Shown: positions 52,241-61,262 of the stretch, in pieces
Position numbering within the stretch: the first letter of the stretch is position 1
How the letters are laid out: the number at the start of each line of letters is the position of its first letter
Assembly: GCF_014170335.1 (NCBI RefSeq)
Contig: NZ_LZZS01000012.1
Coordinates: 1-64,000 of the forward strand
Origin: Achromobacter sp. UMC46
GTDB taxonomy: Bacteria; Pseudomonadota; Gammaproteobacteria; Burkholderiales; Burkholderiaceae_B
Length of the DNA: 64,000 nt
Reading direction: 5' to 3'
The notes under the pieces: generated by a model
Told to the model about the DNA's origin: nothing
The model's database searches: none
What the model saw: the letters and a program-made list of their open reading frames with translations, nothing else
Translations under genes and position numbers: made by a program

Positions 52241-53016
52241 AGCACGCCGGGCGTGCTGCCGTAGACCTGCTTGAAGACGCGGGTCAGGTGCGCCTGGTCC
52301 GCGAACCCCACGGCCTGGGCGGCCTGCGCCAATGGCAGGCCGTCGCGCAGCAGCACCCGCGCGCGCGCCACCCGCCAATTGCGCAGCCAGGCCTGCGGCG
52401 GCAGGCCATAACGGCGGGCGAACTGCTTGACGAGCGTGGTGCGGTGGCGGCCCTGCGCCTGCGCCAGCGCTTCCAGGTCGGGCGCGCACGACGGATCGGC
52501 GGCCATGCGCTCGCGCAGCAACGCGCAGACGTCGGGCGTACCGGCCGGCGCCGGATCGCACGCGTTGGCGTGCGCGGCCAGCAGCCCGAACAGCGCGGCG
52601 GAAAGGCGCTCGGATCGCGCCGCGTCCGGCATCGGGTCCGGCGCCAGCGCGGCCAGCCATTGGGCGCAAAGGCCGGGCGCCGCGATGACGGGCCCCGGCA
52701 AGCGCGCCCCGCCGGCGAACAAGGTGCGCGCGTGGTCGTCGAACCACGGGGCATCGATGTAGGCCATGCGATACGCCAACGGCGCAGCCGAGGTGCCGCC
52801 GGTATGGACCTGCCCGGGCGCGATCACCACCAGGTCGCCTTCACCCGCGGCATGGGCTTCGCCATGCACGGTGAATTCGCACGAGCCGTGTTCGATCGCA
52901 CCGATGGACCAGGCATCGTGGAAATGCGGCGCATAGCGATACGCGCGCAGATCCGCGATCAGCACGTCGCCGGGCAGGCCGGCGCTGCAGTGCCAGATGT
53001 GTCGAGAAACCGCCAT
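52210..53016 (-). CDS. AraC family regulator
   Basis: 268 aa. An AraC-type cupin N-terminus (HFHDAWSIGAIEHGSCEFTVHG, then GDLVVIAPGQVHTG) precedes the double helix-turn-helix (LEALAQAQGRHRTTLVKQF and LAQAAQAVGFADQAHLTRVF). It follows the proline dehydrogenase gene on the same strand with a 21-bp gap, so both are probably one transcript, and it may respond to proline or a related amino acid. Confidence 0.9.
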   Translation of the reverse strand: MAVSRHIWHCSAGLPGDVLIADLRAYRYAPHFHDAWSIGAIEHGSCEFTVHGEAHAAGEGDLVVIAPGQVHTGGTSAAPLAYRMAYIDAPWFDDHARTLFAGGARLPGPVIAAPGLCAQWLAALAPDPMPDAARSERLSAALFGLLAAHANACDPAPAGTPDVCALLRERMAADPSCAPDLEALAQAQGRHRTTLVKQFARRYGLPPQAWLRNWRVARARVLLRDGLPLAQAAQAVGFADQAHLTRVFKQVYGSTPGVLQRAGASHTL

Positions 53017-53037
53017 GGTGCATTCAGGCCGATGCGG

Positions 53038-53997
53038 CTAGCCGAAATAGCGCCCGTCCGACGTCAGGGAACGGGCCAGCAGCCACGCGTTGCGAGGATT
53101 CTCCCCCACCCGGCGGATGGCATAGGGCCACCAGTCGCCGCCGAACGGAAGATAGACCCTGACGTTATAGCCCATGCCGCGCAGGGCCAGTTGCCAATCC
53201 GGCCGCACGCCATAGAGCATTTCGAATTCGAAACCGTCCGGCGTCCACCCGCGCTCGCGCGCCAGCGTCATGATCGCGCCGGCCAGGCGGTCGTCGTGCG
53301 TGCCGAAGACAGGACGGAAGCCGGACTGGCGCGCCTCATGCGACAGCATGATGGACGCCGCATCCAGATATGCCTGATCGATGCGCGCGCGGCCAGCGTG
53401 GTCCAGCTCGCGCTCCGGAAACGCACCCTTCACCAGGCGCAGCGAGGTCCGCTGCCGGATCGCCCACGCCAGGTCTTCCGGCGTGCGCCGGCGCCTGGCC
53501 TGCAAGGTCAGGCCAGCGGGCAAACCCGCTTCCAGCATGTGCCGATGCAGCCCGCAGGTGCGGTCGCGGATGCCGGAATCCTCCATGTCCAGCACCACCC
53601 AGTCTTGCCCGCCGCCCGCCGCCCGCGCCACCGCCGCGCCGATGCGCCGGGCGTTTGCCTCGCCCCGCGCGTCGCTGTCCATGTAGCCGATGGCGGTCGG
53701 GTCCACGGACACGTGCGCGTCCAGGCCCGCTTGGCCCAGCGCATCGCAGGCGGCGATGGCCCGGGAGACGTTGTGTTCGATCGCGGCCGGGTCCGCCACG
53801 TACTCGCCCAGATAAAAGAGCGACGCCCGGATGCCGTGCACGTCGCGCAGCCGCAACGCGGTCTGGACGGCCGCATCCACATCCGCGCCGCCGACGAACC
53901 GGCGCGCCAGTGACGTCCGGGCGGCCACCGCCCGCATCGCGCGGCCCATCATGGGGCTGCGCGCCAGCGCGATAGTGGTTCTTTGGAAAAGGCTCAT
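53038..53997 (-). CDS. Proline dehydrogenase (monofunctional)
   Basis: 319 aa. It matches the PRODH TIM-barrel: AHVSVDPTAIGYM, WVVLDMEDSGIRDRT, RLVKGAFPE, PVFGTHDDRLA, FEFEMLYGVRPD and the C-terminal RVYLPFGGDWWPYAIRR. It oxidises proline to pyrroline-5-carboxylate with FAD and passes electrons to the quinone pool. The P5C dehydrogenase domain of PutA is absent, so this is the stand-alone type. GGGAG precedes the ATG. Confidence 0.93.
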   Translation of the reverse strand: MSLFQRTTIALARSPMMGRAMRAVAARTSLARRFVGGADVDAAVQTALRLRDVHGIRASLFYLGEYVADPAAIEHNVSRAIAACDALGQAGLDAHVSVDPTAIGYMDSDARGEANARRIGAAVARAAGGGQDWVVLDMEDSGIRDRTCGLHRHMLEAGLPAGLTLQARRRRTPEDLAWAIRQRTSLRLVKGAFPERELDHAGRARIDQAYLDAASIMLSHEARQSGFRPVFGTHDDRLAGAIMTLARERGWTPDGFEFEMLYGVRPDWQLALRGMGYNVRVYLPFGGDWWPYAIRRVGENPRNAWLLARSLTSDGRYFG

Positions 53998-54070
53998 GAG
54001 CGCTCCCGCTAAAGCGACGCACTATTGCGCAGCGGGGCGCGCCTGTATTGAACGCCCGTGAACCCGCGCG

Positions 54071-54997
54071 CTAGCGTTTGCCGGCTGCGGCTGCGGCCGC
54101 AAGCGTTCCGGCCGGTGCCCGGCGCACCAGGGGCCGCTGCACCGTCTGGGCCAGCAGCACGCCCGCCAGCGTCACCGCGCCGCCCAGCACGTGGTAGGCG
54201 TGCAGTTGCTCGCGCAGCATGACGAACGCCGCCAGCGCCGTGAACAGCGGCAGCAGATTGATGAAAATGCTGCATCGGTTGGGGCCCAGCCGGTGCACGC
54301 CTTCGATCCACAGGTACGACAGCAGCACCGACGAAAAGATGCCGGCATAGAGGATCAGGGGAATGGTGTTGACGTCCAGCGCCGCCTGCGCGGCCGGCAC
54401 GCGCAGGTACAGCGGCAGCATGTAGAGCAGCGCGAACATCGACTGCACGAAGGTGGACTGCCAGGCGGGGACCGGCACTTTCCAGTGGCGCAGCAGCACG
54501 CCATACAACGCGTACGACAAGGCGGCCAGCAGCATCAGGCCGTCGCCCGCATGGATGCCGTGCTGGAACACGCTGAGCATGTCGCCCTGCCCCACCAGGT
54601 ACAGCAGCCCCAGGAACGACATCACGCCGCCCGCGGCCATGCCCAGCGTCAGGGGGTCGCGCAGGATGACGACGCTGAGCAGCATGCTCAGCAACGGGAT
54701 CAGCGCCGTCAGGATGGCCATGTTGGTGGCGGTGGTCGTTTCGGCCGCGCGATACGACAGCGCCTGGAACACGGCCGAGGACAAGGCACCGTACAGCGCC
54801 AGCTTGGGCCAGTGCCGCAGGATGGCCTTGCGGTTGCGCCAGGCCGGGCGGGCCGTGAACAGGCTCATCAGGAACAGCGCCAGCACCAGGCGGTAGAACG
54901 TGATCGCCGTGGGCGAAATGGCGCTGGCCGCCAGCTTGGACACGATGACATTGCCCGCCCAGAACAGGATGGCGAACAAGGGGAACAGGTAGGACAT
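54071..54997 (-). CDS. DMT-family (EamA) transporter
   Basis: 308 aa, about ten membrane helices in two EamA halves (first from residue 3, second from about 150). PTAITFYRLVLALFLMSLF and PLLSMLLSVVILRDPLT are typical. The C-terminal ends in an Ala/Lys/Arg tail. The ATG has a weak ribosome site. The 185-bp gap to dadA carries the palindrome GGGGATCGGATCCCC (55017-55031) in its leader. Confidence 0.9.
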   Translation of the reverse strand: MSYLFPLFAILFWAGNVIVSKLAASAISPTAITFYRLVLALFLMSLFTARPAWRNRKAILRHWPKLALYGALSSAVFQALSYRAAETTTATNMAILTALIPLLSMLLSVVILRDPLTLGMAAGGVMSFLGLLYLVGQGDMLSVFQHGIHAGDGLMLLAALSYALYGVLLRHWKVPVPAWQSTFVQSMFALLYMLPLYLRVPAAQAALDVNTIPLILYAGIFSSVLLSYLWIEGVHRLGPNRCSIFINLLPLFTALAAFVMLREQLHAYHVLGGAVTLAGVLLAQTVQRPLVRRAPAGTLAAAAAAGKR

Positions 54998-55182
54998 GAT
55001 AAATACGCTCGCAGGAGGGGATCGGATCCCCCGGAACCAGCGCCGCCAAGGCGGATGGCACGGGGTGACCGCTATCCTATTGAGCGCGCACGGGCCCGTC
55101 TGCCGATGAAAAGGCAGCAGCTATCGCAAAATGGACATTCCGACCGGTCCCGCCAAGCCGGCCATTCCGGTCCCCGCGGCAA

Positions 55183-56430
55183 TCACGGCCGGAACGGCGC
55201 CGGGTCCAGCGGCAACTCCAGACCGGCCATCTGCGCGGTCAGCAAGGCCGCGCTGCCGCAAGCGAGGGTGAAGCCCAACGCGCCCTGCCCGATGTTCAGC
55301 CACAGGTTGTCGGCAGCGGCGCTGCGCCCGATCAGCGGCTTGCCCGTCGGCGTGGCGGGACGCAGGCCGGCCCAAGGGATGGCCTGGCGCAAGTCCAGCC
55401 CCGGAAAAGCCTCGCGCACCTGCCGTTTCAGCAGATCCACGCGGGACGGTTCGATATCGGCGTTGGCGCTGCCGATATCGACCATGGCCGCGATCCGCAG
55501 CACGCCGCCCACACGGGCGTAGACGATGCGCCGTTCATAGTCCGTCACGCTGATGCGCGGCGCGACGGCGTCATCCGCCGACAGCGGCACGCTCAAGCTG
55601 TAGCCCTTCAACGGGTACAAGGGCACATCCTGCCCCAGCGGCTTGAGCAAGGCGCGCGTGCCCACGCCGGTGGCCAGCACGACGGCGTCGGCGCCGATGT
55701 CCCCGTCCCGCGTGTTCACGGCCACGATGCGGCGGCCTTCGCGCTGCAAGCCGGACACGGGATTGGACATGGCGCATTCCACGTTGCCCAGCGCCTGCAG
55801 GCGGTCGAACAAGGCTTCGGTGAACTGGCGGCAGTCGCCCGCCTCTTCACTGGGGGTGTAGATGGCGCCGGCCAGCTTGTCGCCCATGGCGGTCAGCGCG
55901 GGTTCCATCGCCAGCGTCTGGGCGGCGTCCAGCACCTGCTGGTCCGCGCCGTGCCCGGCCTGGTACGTCACCAGCGCGCGCGCCTTGTCCAGCAAGGCCG
56001 CGCTGCGGTAGGCAATCAGCTTGCCGTTCTTCAAATGGCCGAAATCCAGGTCTTCCTGCGCCAGCAAGGTATGCATGACGTCGCGGCTCAGGTAGGACAG
56101 GCCCAGCAATTGGGCCGTCGATGCGCGGGCGACCGACGCGCGGCACGCCAGCGCGAACTGCAGGCACCAGCGCCATTGATGCGGATCCAGCCTGGGCCGG
56201 AAACGCAACGGGGAATCCTCGCGCAGCAGCCAGCCGGGCACGCTGGGCAACACGCCCGGGCCGGCCAGCGGCGCCACGTAGCTATAGCTGAGCTGGCCGC
56301 CATTGGCGTAGCTGGACACCTCCGCCGGGCGCGCCTGGCTGTCCACCAGCACGACATCGTGACCCTGGCGCGCCAGGAAATAGGCGGACGTCACGCCAAC
56401 GACGCCCGCACCGATTACGCAAACGCGCAT
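55183..56430 (-). CDS. dadA: D-amino-acid dehydrogenase small subunit (DadA-type)
   Basis: 415 aa. The N-terminal FAD fold is RVCVIGAGVVGVTSAYFLARQG, followed by SSYANGGQLSYSYVAPLAGPG, a DadA hallmark, and the C-terminal GLRPATPTGKPLIGR and NIGQGALGFTLACGS. It oxidises D-amino acids (D-alanine in the type enzyme) to 2-oxo acids, feeding electrons to the membrane. No alanine racemase gene (dadX) is next to it. Confidence 0.92.
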   Translation of the reverse strand: MRVCVIGAGVVGVTSAYFLARQGHDVVLVDSQARPAEVSSYANGGQLSYSYVAPLAGPGVLPSVPGWLLREDSPLRFRPRLDPHQWRWCLQFALACRASVARASTAQLLGLSYLSRDVMHTLLAQEDLDFGHLKNGKLIAYRSAALLDKARALVTYQAGHGADQQVLDAAQTLAMEPALTAMGDKLAGAIYTPSEEAGDCRQFTEALFDRLQALGNVECAMSNPVSGLQREGRRIVAVNTRDGDIGADAVVLATGVGTRALLKPLGQDVPLYPLKGYSLSVPLSADDAVAPRISVTDYERRIVYARVGGVLRIAAMVDIGSANADIEPSRVDLLKRQVREAFPGLDLRQAIPWAGLRPATPTGKPLIGRSAAADNLWLNIGQGALGFTLACGSAALLTAQMAGLELPLDPAPFRP

Positions 56431-56580
56431 GCCTGCCCTCTGAAAGAAGTCTGTTTACCGCCCCATCGGGGGGAGCGCCCCAAAGCAAGAAATGGGGAAC
56501 AGCCTCATTCTGGAGTGTTGGACGCGCAGGCGGCAAATGCCAAACCCGGCAGCATCCATAACAAAACGTCATGTCCCGCC

Positions 56581-57018
56581 TCAGGCGGCGCGATGCAGCT
56601 TGATGATCGCCGCGGCTGTGGGATCGCGCACCAGGTCGGCCAGCGTGTAGCCGTTGAGCGCGTCGTAGAAGGCGTTGAGCGTCTGCGCCAGCACGCCCGA
56701 CAGGCGGCAGGAGCCGTCCAGGGCACAGGGCGGCTCGCGGCAATCGATCAAGGGCCCCTGCTGTTCCAGTTCGCGGATCAGGTCGCCCACCTGGTAGTCC
56801 GAGGCCGGCCGCGCCAGGTTCAGGCCGCCGCCCTTGCCGCGCGCCGTGCTGACCCATTCCCGCTGCGCCATGAAGTGCACCACCTTGACCAGGTGATGGC
56901 GGGACACGTCGAAGCGCCCCGCGATCTCCGGGATGGTGACGGCGGCGGGCCGGTCGCGGCATTGCGTCAGATACATCAGCACGCGCAAGCCGAAGTCGGT
57001 GAATCGGGTCAGTTGCAT
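56581..57018 (-). CDS. nsrR: Nitric-oxide-sensing Rrf2 repressor NsrR
   Basis: 145 aa. The Rrf2 winged helix (QLTRFTDFGLRVLMYL, FDVSRHHLVKVVHFMAQREW) carries Asp8, and the iron-sulfur ligands are Cys93, Cys98 and Cys104, the NsrR arrangement. It represses NO-detoxification genes until NO destroys its cluster. ATG 57018 gives the proper N-terminus. The hmp gene lies directly upstream (57 bp), and an exact NsrR operator precedes hmp. Confidence 0.93.
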   Translation of the reverse strand: MQLTRFTDFGLRVLMYLTQCRDRPAAVTIPEIAGRFDVSRHHLVKVVHFMAQREWVSTARGKGGGLNLARPASDYQVGDLIRELEQQGPLIDCREPPCALDGSCRLSGVLAQTLNAFYDALNGYTLADLVRDPTAAAIIKLHRAA

Positions 57019-57075
57019 AAGAGAGAGGACGGGTGCCTGGCGGCCCAGGCGGATCAGGCCGCCAGAATACACCCG

Positions 57076-58293
57076 TCAGGCCGGCGCGCCGCCGGTGCCG
57101 AACGCTTCGGCATGGATACGGTCAGGCCCCACGCCCATCGCCAGCAGGGCTTCGCGCTGCGCCAGCATGAACGGCGCGGGTCCACACAGGTAGTAGTCCG
57201 CGCCGGGCACGATGACGTCGTCGCGGATGGCCCGCAAGTCCAGGCGGCCGGCGTGGTCGTAGTCGCGCCCCGGTTCGTCGTCGCGGCCGATCTCTTCATA
57301 GAACACCGACTTGCGCACGTTGTCCCGTTCGGCGGCGATGCGGTTGACGTGGTCTTTCATGGCATGCACCGATCGGTTGCGGCAGCCGTGCACAAAGCGG
57401 ATCTGGCGCGCATCGTTGTTGCGCACCAGGTGGTTCAGGATCGACACCATCGGCGTCAGCCCCACGCCGCCGCTCAGCAACACGACGGGCGCGTCGCTGT
57501 CCGTCTTCAGATGGAAATCCCCCTGCGGCGGCGCCACGTCCAGCACGCCGCCCTCTTCCAGGCGGTCATGCAGGGCATTGGACACGCGGCCCGCCGGCGT
57601 CTGCGCCCCGGCCGGTTCGCGCTTGACCGAGATGCGCAGGCGGTCCTGCCCAGGCGCATCCGACAAGCTGTATTGGCGCGGCTGCATCAGCCCCAGTTCG
57701 GGCACGTAGACGCGCACCGACACGTATTGGCCCGGCTGGTACCCGGGCACGGCGCCGCCATCGGACGGCGCCAGGTAGAACGACGTGATTTCAGCGCTTT
57801 CGGCCTGCTTGCCGACCACGCGGAATGCGCGCCAGCCCGTCCAGCCGCCCGGCTTTCCGGCCGATTCGGCATACAACCGCGCCTCTTCGCCGATCAGCAG
57901 ATCCGCCAATTGGCCATAGGCGGCGCCCCAGGCGTCGACCAGCTCGTCGGTCGCGGCCTCGCCCAGCACCTCGCGGATGGAGGCCAGCAAGTGCTTGCCC
58001 ACGATGGCGTAGTGCTCGGGCCGGATACCCAGGCTGACGTGCTTGTGCACGATGCGAGTCACAACAGGCATCAGCACGGAAGGATCGTCGATGTGTTCGG
58101 CGTAGGCCGTGACCGCGCCCGCCAGCGCGTGCTGCTGCTGGCCGCCGGCTTGATGGGCCTGGTTGAAGATGTGCTTCAGTTCGGGGTTGTGCTCGAACAT
58201 GCGCGCATAGAAATGGCGCGTCAGCGCTACGCCATGCGTCTTGAGGACGGGGGCCGTGGCTTTGACCAGCGCACGGATTTGGGGGCTCAACAT
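57076..58293 (-). CDS. hmp: Flavohaemoprotein (nitric oxide dioxygenase)
   Basis: 405 aa. The globin domain has proximal His85 (HKHVSLGI) with Tyr29 and Gln53 in the pocket. The FAD domain shows QPRQYSLSD, and the NAD domain has SGGVGLTPM and the C-terminal YYLCGPAPFM. It converts NO and O2 to nitrate in the cytoplasm. AGGAG precedes the ATG. Expression is expected to be NsrR-controlled. Confidence 0.97.
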   Translation of the reverse strand: MLSPQIRALVKATAPVLKTHGVALTRHFYARMFEHNPELKHIFNQAHQAGGQQQHALAGAVTAYAEHIDDPSVLMPVVTRIVHKHVSLGIRPEHYAIVGKHLLASIREVLGEAATDELVDAWGAAYGQLADLLIGEEARLYAESAGKPGGWTGWRAFRVVGKQAESAEITSFYLAPSDGGAVPGYQPGQYVSVRVYVPELGLMQPRQYSLSDAPGQDRLRISVKREPAGAQTPAGRVSNALHDRLEEGGVLDVAPPQGDFHLKTDSDAPVVLLSGGVGLTPMVSILNHLVRNNDARQIRFVHGCRNRSVHAMKDHVNRIAAERDNVRKSVFYEEIGRDDEPGRDYDHAGRLDLRAIRDDVIVPGADYYLCGPAPFMLAQREALLAMGVGPDRIHAEAFGTGGAPA

Positions 58294-58329
58294 CAGGGGC
58301 TCCTTGCGTTGCGAGCGGGCTCGCTTTTA

Positions 58330-58352
58330 AAGATGCATTTATAATACATCTT
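58330..58352 (-). promoter_or_regulatory. hmp: NsrR operator of hmp
   Basis: AAGATG (58330-58335) and CATCTT (58347-58352) flank an AT-rich centre, matching the NsrR consensus AAGATGYATTT-N-AAATRCATCTT almost perfectly. The inverted repeat extends to perfect 14-bp arms (58322-58335 and 58347-58360). It starts 37 bp before the hmp start codon and overlaps an AT-rich -10-like region, so binding would block transcription. Confidence 0.9.
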
Positions 58353-58383
58353 TAAAAGCGCCAGGCAAATTACGCTGGCGCGA

Positions 58384-59025
58384 TCATGCCCCGGCAGACT
58401 GCCAATGACCGATAAGCGTCACTGGCGGCAACGGGCACGCCGCTACCGTCCTCCACTGCGGTGACATTGCGTTATCACTTGGTGCCAGCCAGACCATCGA
58501 CGCCATCCACGCATCCCCCACCCGCCAGCTGCACGCCCGCCACGCGCCTGCCGGCGCGTTCAGGCGCCATCCGCCGCGCGCGTCCGGCATCAGGCCGACC
58601 GACGCCATGTCGGCCGGAAAATCCAGGCCGGCCGCCTTGATGAAGGCTTCTTTCAAGGTCCACAGCAGATAGAAGCGCGCCAACTGCGCAGCGCCCTCCA
58701 GCGCCGCCAGCGCCGCGGCTTCGGCAGGCGAACAGATCCACGCCGCCAATCGCGGGACGTCGCGCGCGCGCATGCGCTCCAGGTCAGCCCCCAGCCTCCA
58801 GCCAGCGGGCGCCTGGGCGCAAACGGCATGGCCGCCGCTGTGGCTCAGCGACAGGACGGCGCCTGGCGCCATCGATCGCCTGGCCTCGTGCAGCAAGGCG
58901 CGGCTGACCTGCCAGTCGTCCCGTCGCGCCTGGCGGCTGCCGCTCCCCGGCGCCCGGTGGACATCCTCGGCCGACAGATCTTTCTCTTGATAGAGAACGG
59001 CGGCGCTTTGGTCCGCCCAGTACAT
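58384..59025 (-). CDS. 4'-phosphopantetheinyl transferase (Sfp/AcpS-type), aryl polyene cluster
   Basis: 213 aa. Magnesium- and CoA-site motifs are LSLSHSGG (58-65), GADLE (79-83) and WTLKEAFIKAAG (122-133). It attaches the phosphopantetheine arm to carrier proteins, here probably the two acyl carrier proteins encoded at 60730 and 61008. ATG 59025 has CAGGAA six bases upstream and is preferred over GTG 59046. It is divergent from the rest of the cluster. Confidence 0.9.
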   Translation of the reverse strand: MYWADQSAAVLYQEKDLSAEDVHRAPGSGSRQARRDDWQVSRALLHEARRSMAPGAVLSLSHSGGHAVCAQAPAGWRLGADLERMRARDVPRLAAWICSPAEAAALAALEGAAQLARFYLLWTLKEAFIKAAGLDFPADMASVGLMPDARGGWRLNAPAGAWRACSWRVGDAWMASMVWLAPSDNAMSPQWRTVAACPLPPVTLIGHWQSAGA

Positions 59026-59052
59026 GAATAGTTCCTGAATTTCCACAGCAAC

Positions 59053-59114
59053 AAGTAACCAGTTATTCCAGATAAACAGCCGCTTACCGTGACGAAATGG
59101 CTACAAAGTAACCA
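59053..59114. promoter_or_regulatory. Direct AAGTAACCA repeats at the aryl polyene divergent promoter
   Basis: AAGTAACCA occurs at 59053-59061 and 59106-59114, 53 bp apart (five helical turns), in the gap between the phosphopantetheinyl transferase and the ketosynthase-like gene. It may be a regulator site of the cluster. Confidence 0.4.
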
Positions 59115-59159
59115 TCAAAAACAAAATCAATCCCGAGCGGCATAGTAGAATCGCGCGCT

Positions 59160-59888
59160 ATGTTGACGTTCTCAATCGCGCAATGGCAGGGGTGGGCGCA
59201 AGGAATCGAGACGCCCGCGGACTGGTTGCAGTGGGCCGAACATCCTTACTGCCCCCTCGCGGATCAACGCGCGCCCCGCCTGGACTTCCTGCCGCCGATG
59301 CAGCGCCGCCGACTCAGTTCGCTGGCCCGTGCGGTGTTCGAGTGCGCGTGGCCGCTGGCTGCGGAACGCCCCGGCATGCCATTGGTGTTCGCGTCGCGCC
59401 ACGGGGAAACCACACGCAATTTCGGCCTGCTGCAAGCGCTGGCGGCCGATGAACCCCTGTCGCCCACCGCCTTTGGCCTGTCCGTGCACAACGCCATCGC
59501 TGCGCAGTGGTCGATCATACGCCGCGAAACCGCCGAATCCATCGCCCTTTCCGTCGAAGACGATGGCCTTGAACATGCCTTCATCGAAGGCGCCCTGTTG
59601 TTCGGCCAAGGCCACGAAGACGTCCTGGTGGTGCTGGCGGAAGAACGGCCGCCCGCCCCCTATGCCCCCTGGATCGACGACGCGCCGTACACCTATGCGG
59701 CCGCGTTCCACCTGCGTCCCGGCACGGAATGGACGCTGGCGATGTCGGCCACCACGGACGGTGCGCAGCCTGACGCCGCGCAAGCCTGGCCCAACCCCCT
59801 GAACCTGCTGCGCCACCTGGCACTGCGGACGCCCGCCTGGGCGCACCAGCATCACGCCCGACGCTGGACCTGGACACGCAACGCATGA
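59160..59888 (+). CDS. Ketosynthase-like protein without the catalytic Cys (aryl polyene cluster)
   Basis: 242 aa. It matches the short beta-ketoacyl synthase N-terminal family (Ketoacyl-synt_2): FLPPMQRRRLSSLARAVFECA, VFASRHGETTRNFGLLQAL and LSPTAFGLSVHNAIAAQWSI. The active-site cysteine of full ketosynthases is absent, so it is probably an accessory or chain-length factor. It is the first gene of the plus-strand run, overlapping the acyltransferase start by 4 bp. This family is typical of aryl polyene and xanthomonadin clusters. Confidence 0.82.
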   Translation: MLTFSIAQWQGWAQGIETPADWLQWAEHPYCPLADQRAPRLDFLPPMQRRRLSSLARAVFECAWPLAAERPGMPLVFASRHGETTRNFGLLQALAADEPLSPTAFGLSVHNAIAAQWSIIRRETAESIALSVEDDGLEHAFIEGALLFGQGHEDVLVVLAEERPPAPYAPWIDDAPYTYAAAFHLRPGTEWTLAMSATTDGAQPDAAQAWPNPLNLLRHLALRTPAWAHQHHARRWTWTRNA

Positions 59889-60724
59889 CAAGCACCACGC
59901 AATCCCGGCAGGACTTCTGGCTTTGGCGCCTGGTCGCCACCGGCATGGCCTTCACGATGTTTGGCCTGGGCGGCGTGCTGCTGCGCGTGCTGGTCTTCCC
60001 GCCCCAGCGCCTGTTGCCGGGCGGCAAGATGGACCGCCAGCGCCGCGCGCGCTCGGCCCTGAACCGCACCTTCCAGTTCTTCATCCGGTTCATGGTCCGC
60101 GTCGGCATCCTGACGGTGGAATTCAAAGGCGCCGAACGCCTGGGAAAGCCGGGGCAGATGATCCTGGCAAACCACCCTTCGCTGCTCGACGTCGTATTCC
60201 TGGTCGGCCACGTCAAGAACGCCAACTGCATCGTCAAGCACGGGTTGGCCGCCAACCCGTTCACGCGCGGCCCGATCGCCAACGCCGGCTACATCACCAA
60301 CGACGAGAGCTTCGACATGTTCGACCGCGCGGCCGACGTGCTGCGCAATGGCGAAACGCTGATCGTCTTTCCGGAAGGCACGCGCACGCCCCCGGACGCG
60401 TCGCCGCAGTTCCATCGCGGCGCCTGCGCCATCGCCCTGCGCGGGGCGCGCATCGTGACGCCCGTGGTCATCCAGATGACGCCGCGCAGCCTGACCAAAG
60501 GCGAGCCCTGGTACCGGATCCCGCCGCGCCGGATGCGCTACGTGATCCAGGTGGGCGACGACATCGACCCGGCCGTGTGGAGCAGCGCGCACCCCCTGCC
60601 GATTGCCGGGCGCAAGATGAATGCCTGGCTACATGCCTATTTCGAAACCGAGCTGGCACGCAATGCGCCGGCCGGCGCTCTCATGAACGAACAACCCACC
60701 CAAAGCGGTGGTAGCGGAGTCTAA
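59885..60724 (+). CDS. Lysophospholipid-acyltransferase-like protein (PlsC fold)
   Basis: 279 aa. An N-terminal hydrophobic segment is followed by the HxxxxD-type motif NHPSLLDVVFL and EGTRT (VFPEGTRTPPDA), the PlsC acyltransferase signatures. In aryl polyene clusters such an enzyme is thought to attach the polyene or its acyl group to a lipid. The ATG overlaps the preceding stop codon. Confidence 0.9.
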   Translation: MTSTTQSRQDFWLWRLVATGMAFTMFGLGGVLLRVLVFPPQRLLPGGKMDRQRRARSALNRTFQFFIRFMVRVGILTVEFKGAERLGKPGQMILANHPSLLDVVFLVGHVKNANCIVKHGLAANPFTRGPIANAGYITNDESFDMFDRAADVLRNGETLIVFPEGTRTPPDASPQFHRGACAIALRGARIVTPVVIQMTPRSLTKGEPWYRIPPRRMRYVIQVGDDIDPAVWSSAHPLPIAGRKMNAWLHAYFETELARNAPAGALMNEQPTQSGGSGV

Positions 60725-60729
60725 GCGGG

Positions 60730-60990
60730 ATGAATGAATTGGAACTTGAGCTCAAGACGCTCGTCATCGAATCGCTGGGTCTGGAAGACATGACGCCTGG
60801 CGACATCGCATCCGACGCCCTGCTCTTCGGCGACGGACTCGGGCTGGACTCGGTCGACGCGCTGGAACTGGGCCTTGCGGTACAAAAGCGCTACGGCATC
60901 ACCATCGATCCCGAAACGCGCAACATGCGCGAGCATTTCACCAGCATCAATAGCCTGGCGGCCTTTGTCACCGCGCAACGGCGCGCCTAA
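60730..60990 (+). CDS. Acyl carrier protein (first of a pair)
   Basis: 86 aa. The phosphopantetheine site is GLGLDSVDALELG with Ser41. GGAG precedes the ATG. It follows the acyltransferase directly and probably carries the growing polyene chain, like ApeE/ApeF in E. coli aryl polyene clusters. Confidence 0.93.
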   Translation: MNELELELKTLVIESLGLEDMTPGDIASDALLFGDGLGLDSVDALELGLAVQKRYGITIDPETRNMREHFTSINSLAAFVTAQRRA

Positions 60991-61007
60991 CGCATACGGA
61001 GTCCACG

Positions 61008-61262
61008 ATGCATACCCGCGAGGACATCTTCAATACGCTGCGCGATGCGCTGGTCGAACTCTTCGAGATCGAACCGGAACGCGTCACGCCGCAAGCCAAC
61101 CTGTATACGGACCTGGAGATCGACAGCATCGACGCCATCGACCTGATCGACCACGTCCGCCGCCAAACCGGCCGCAAGCTGGATGCCAACGATTTCCGCA
61201 CGGTACGCACCGTCGAAGACGTCGTCCAGGCGATGTGGCAAAAGCAGGCTCCCGACGCATGA
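61008..61262 (+). CDS. Acyl carrier protein (second of a pair)
   Basis: 84 aa. The attachment site is LEIDSIDAIDLI with Ser40. It differs clearly from the first carrier, so the two probably have different roles (starter versus elongation). GGAG precedes the ATG. The next gene starts inside its stop codon region (ATGA). Confidence 0.93.
   Translation: MHTREDIFNTLRDALVELFEIEPERVTPQANLYTDLEIDSIDAIDLIDHVRRQTGRKLDANDFRTVRTVEDVVQAMWQKQAPDA

Noticed and set aside
55017-55031. Palindrome GGGGATCGGATCCCC in the leader of the DMT gene as an operator
   Set aside because: Small and GC-rich, with no repeat nearby and no adjacent regulator; noted only within the gene entry.
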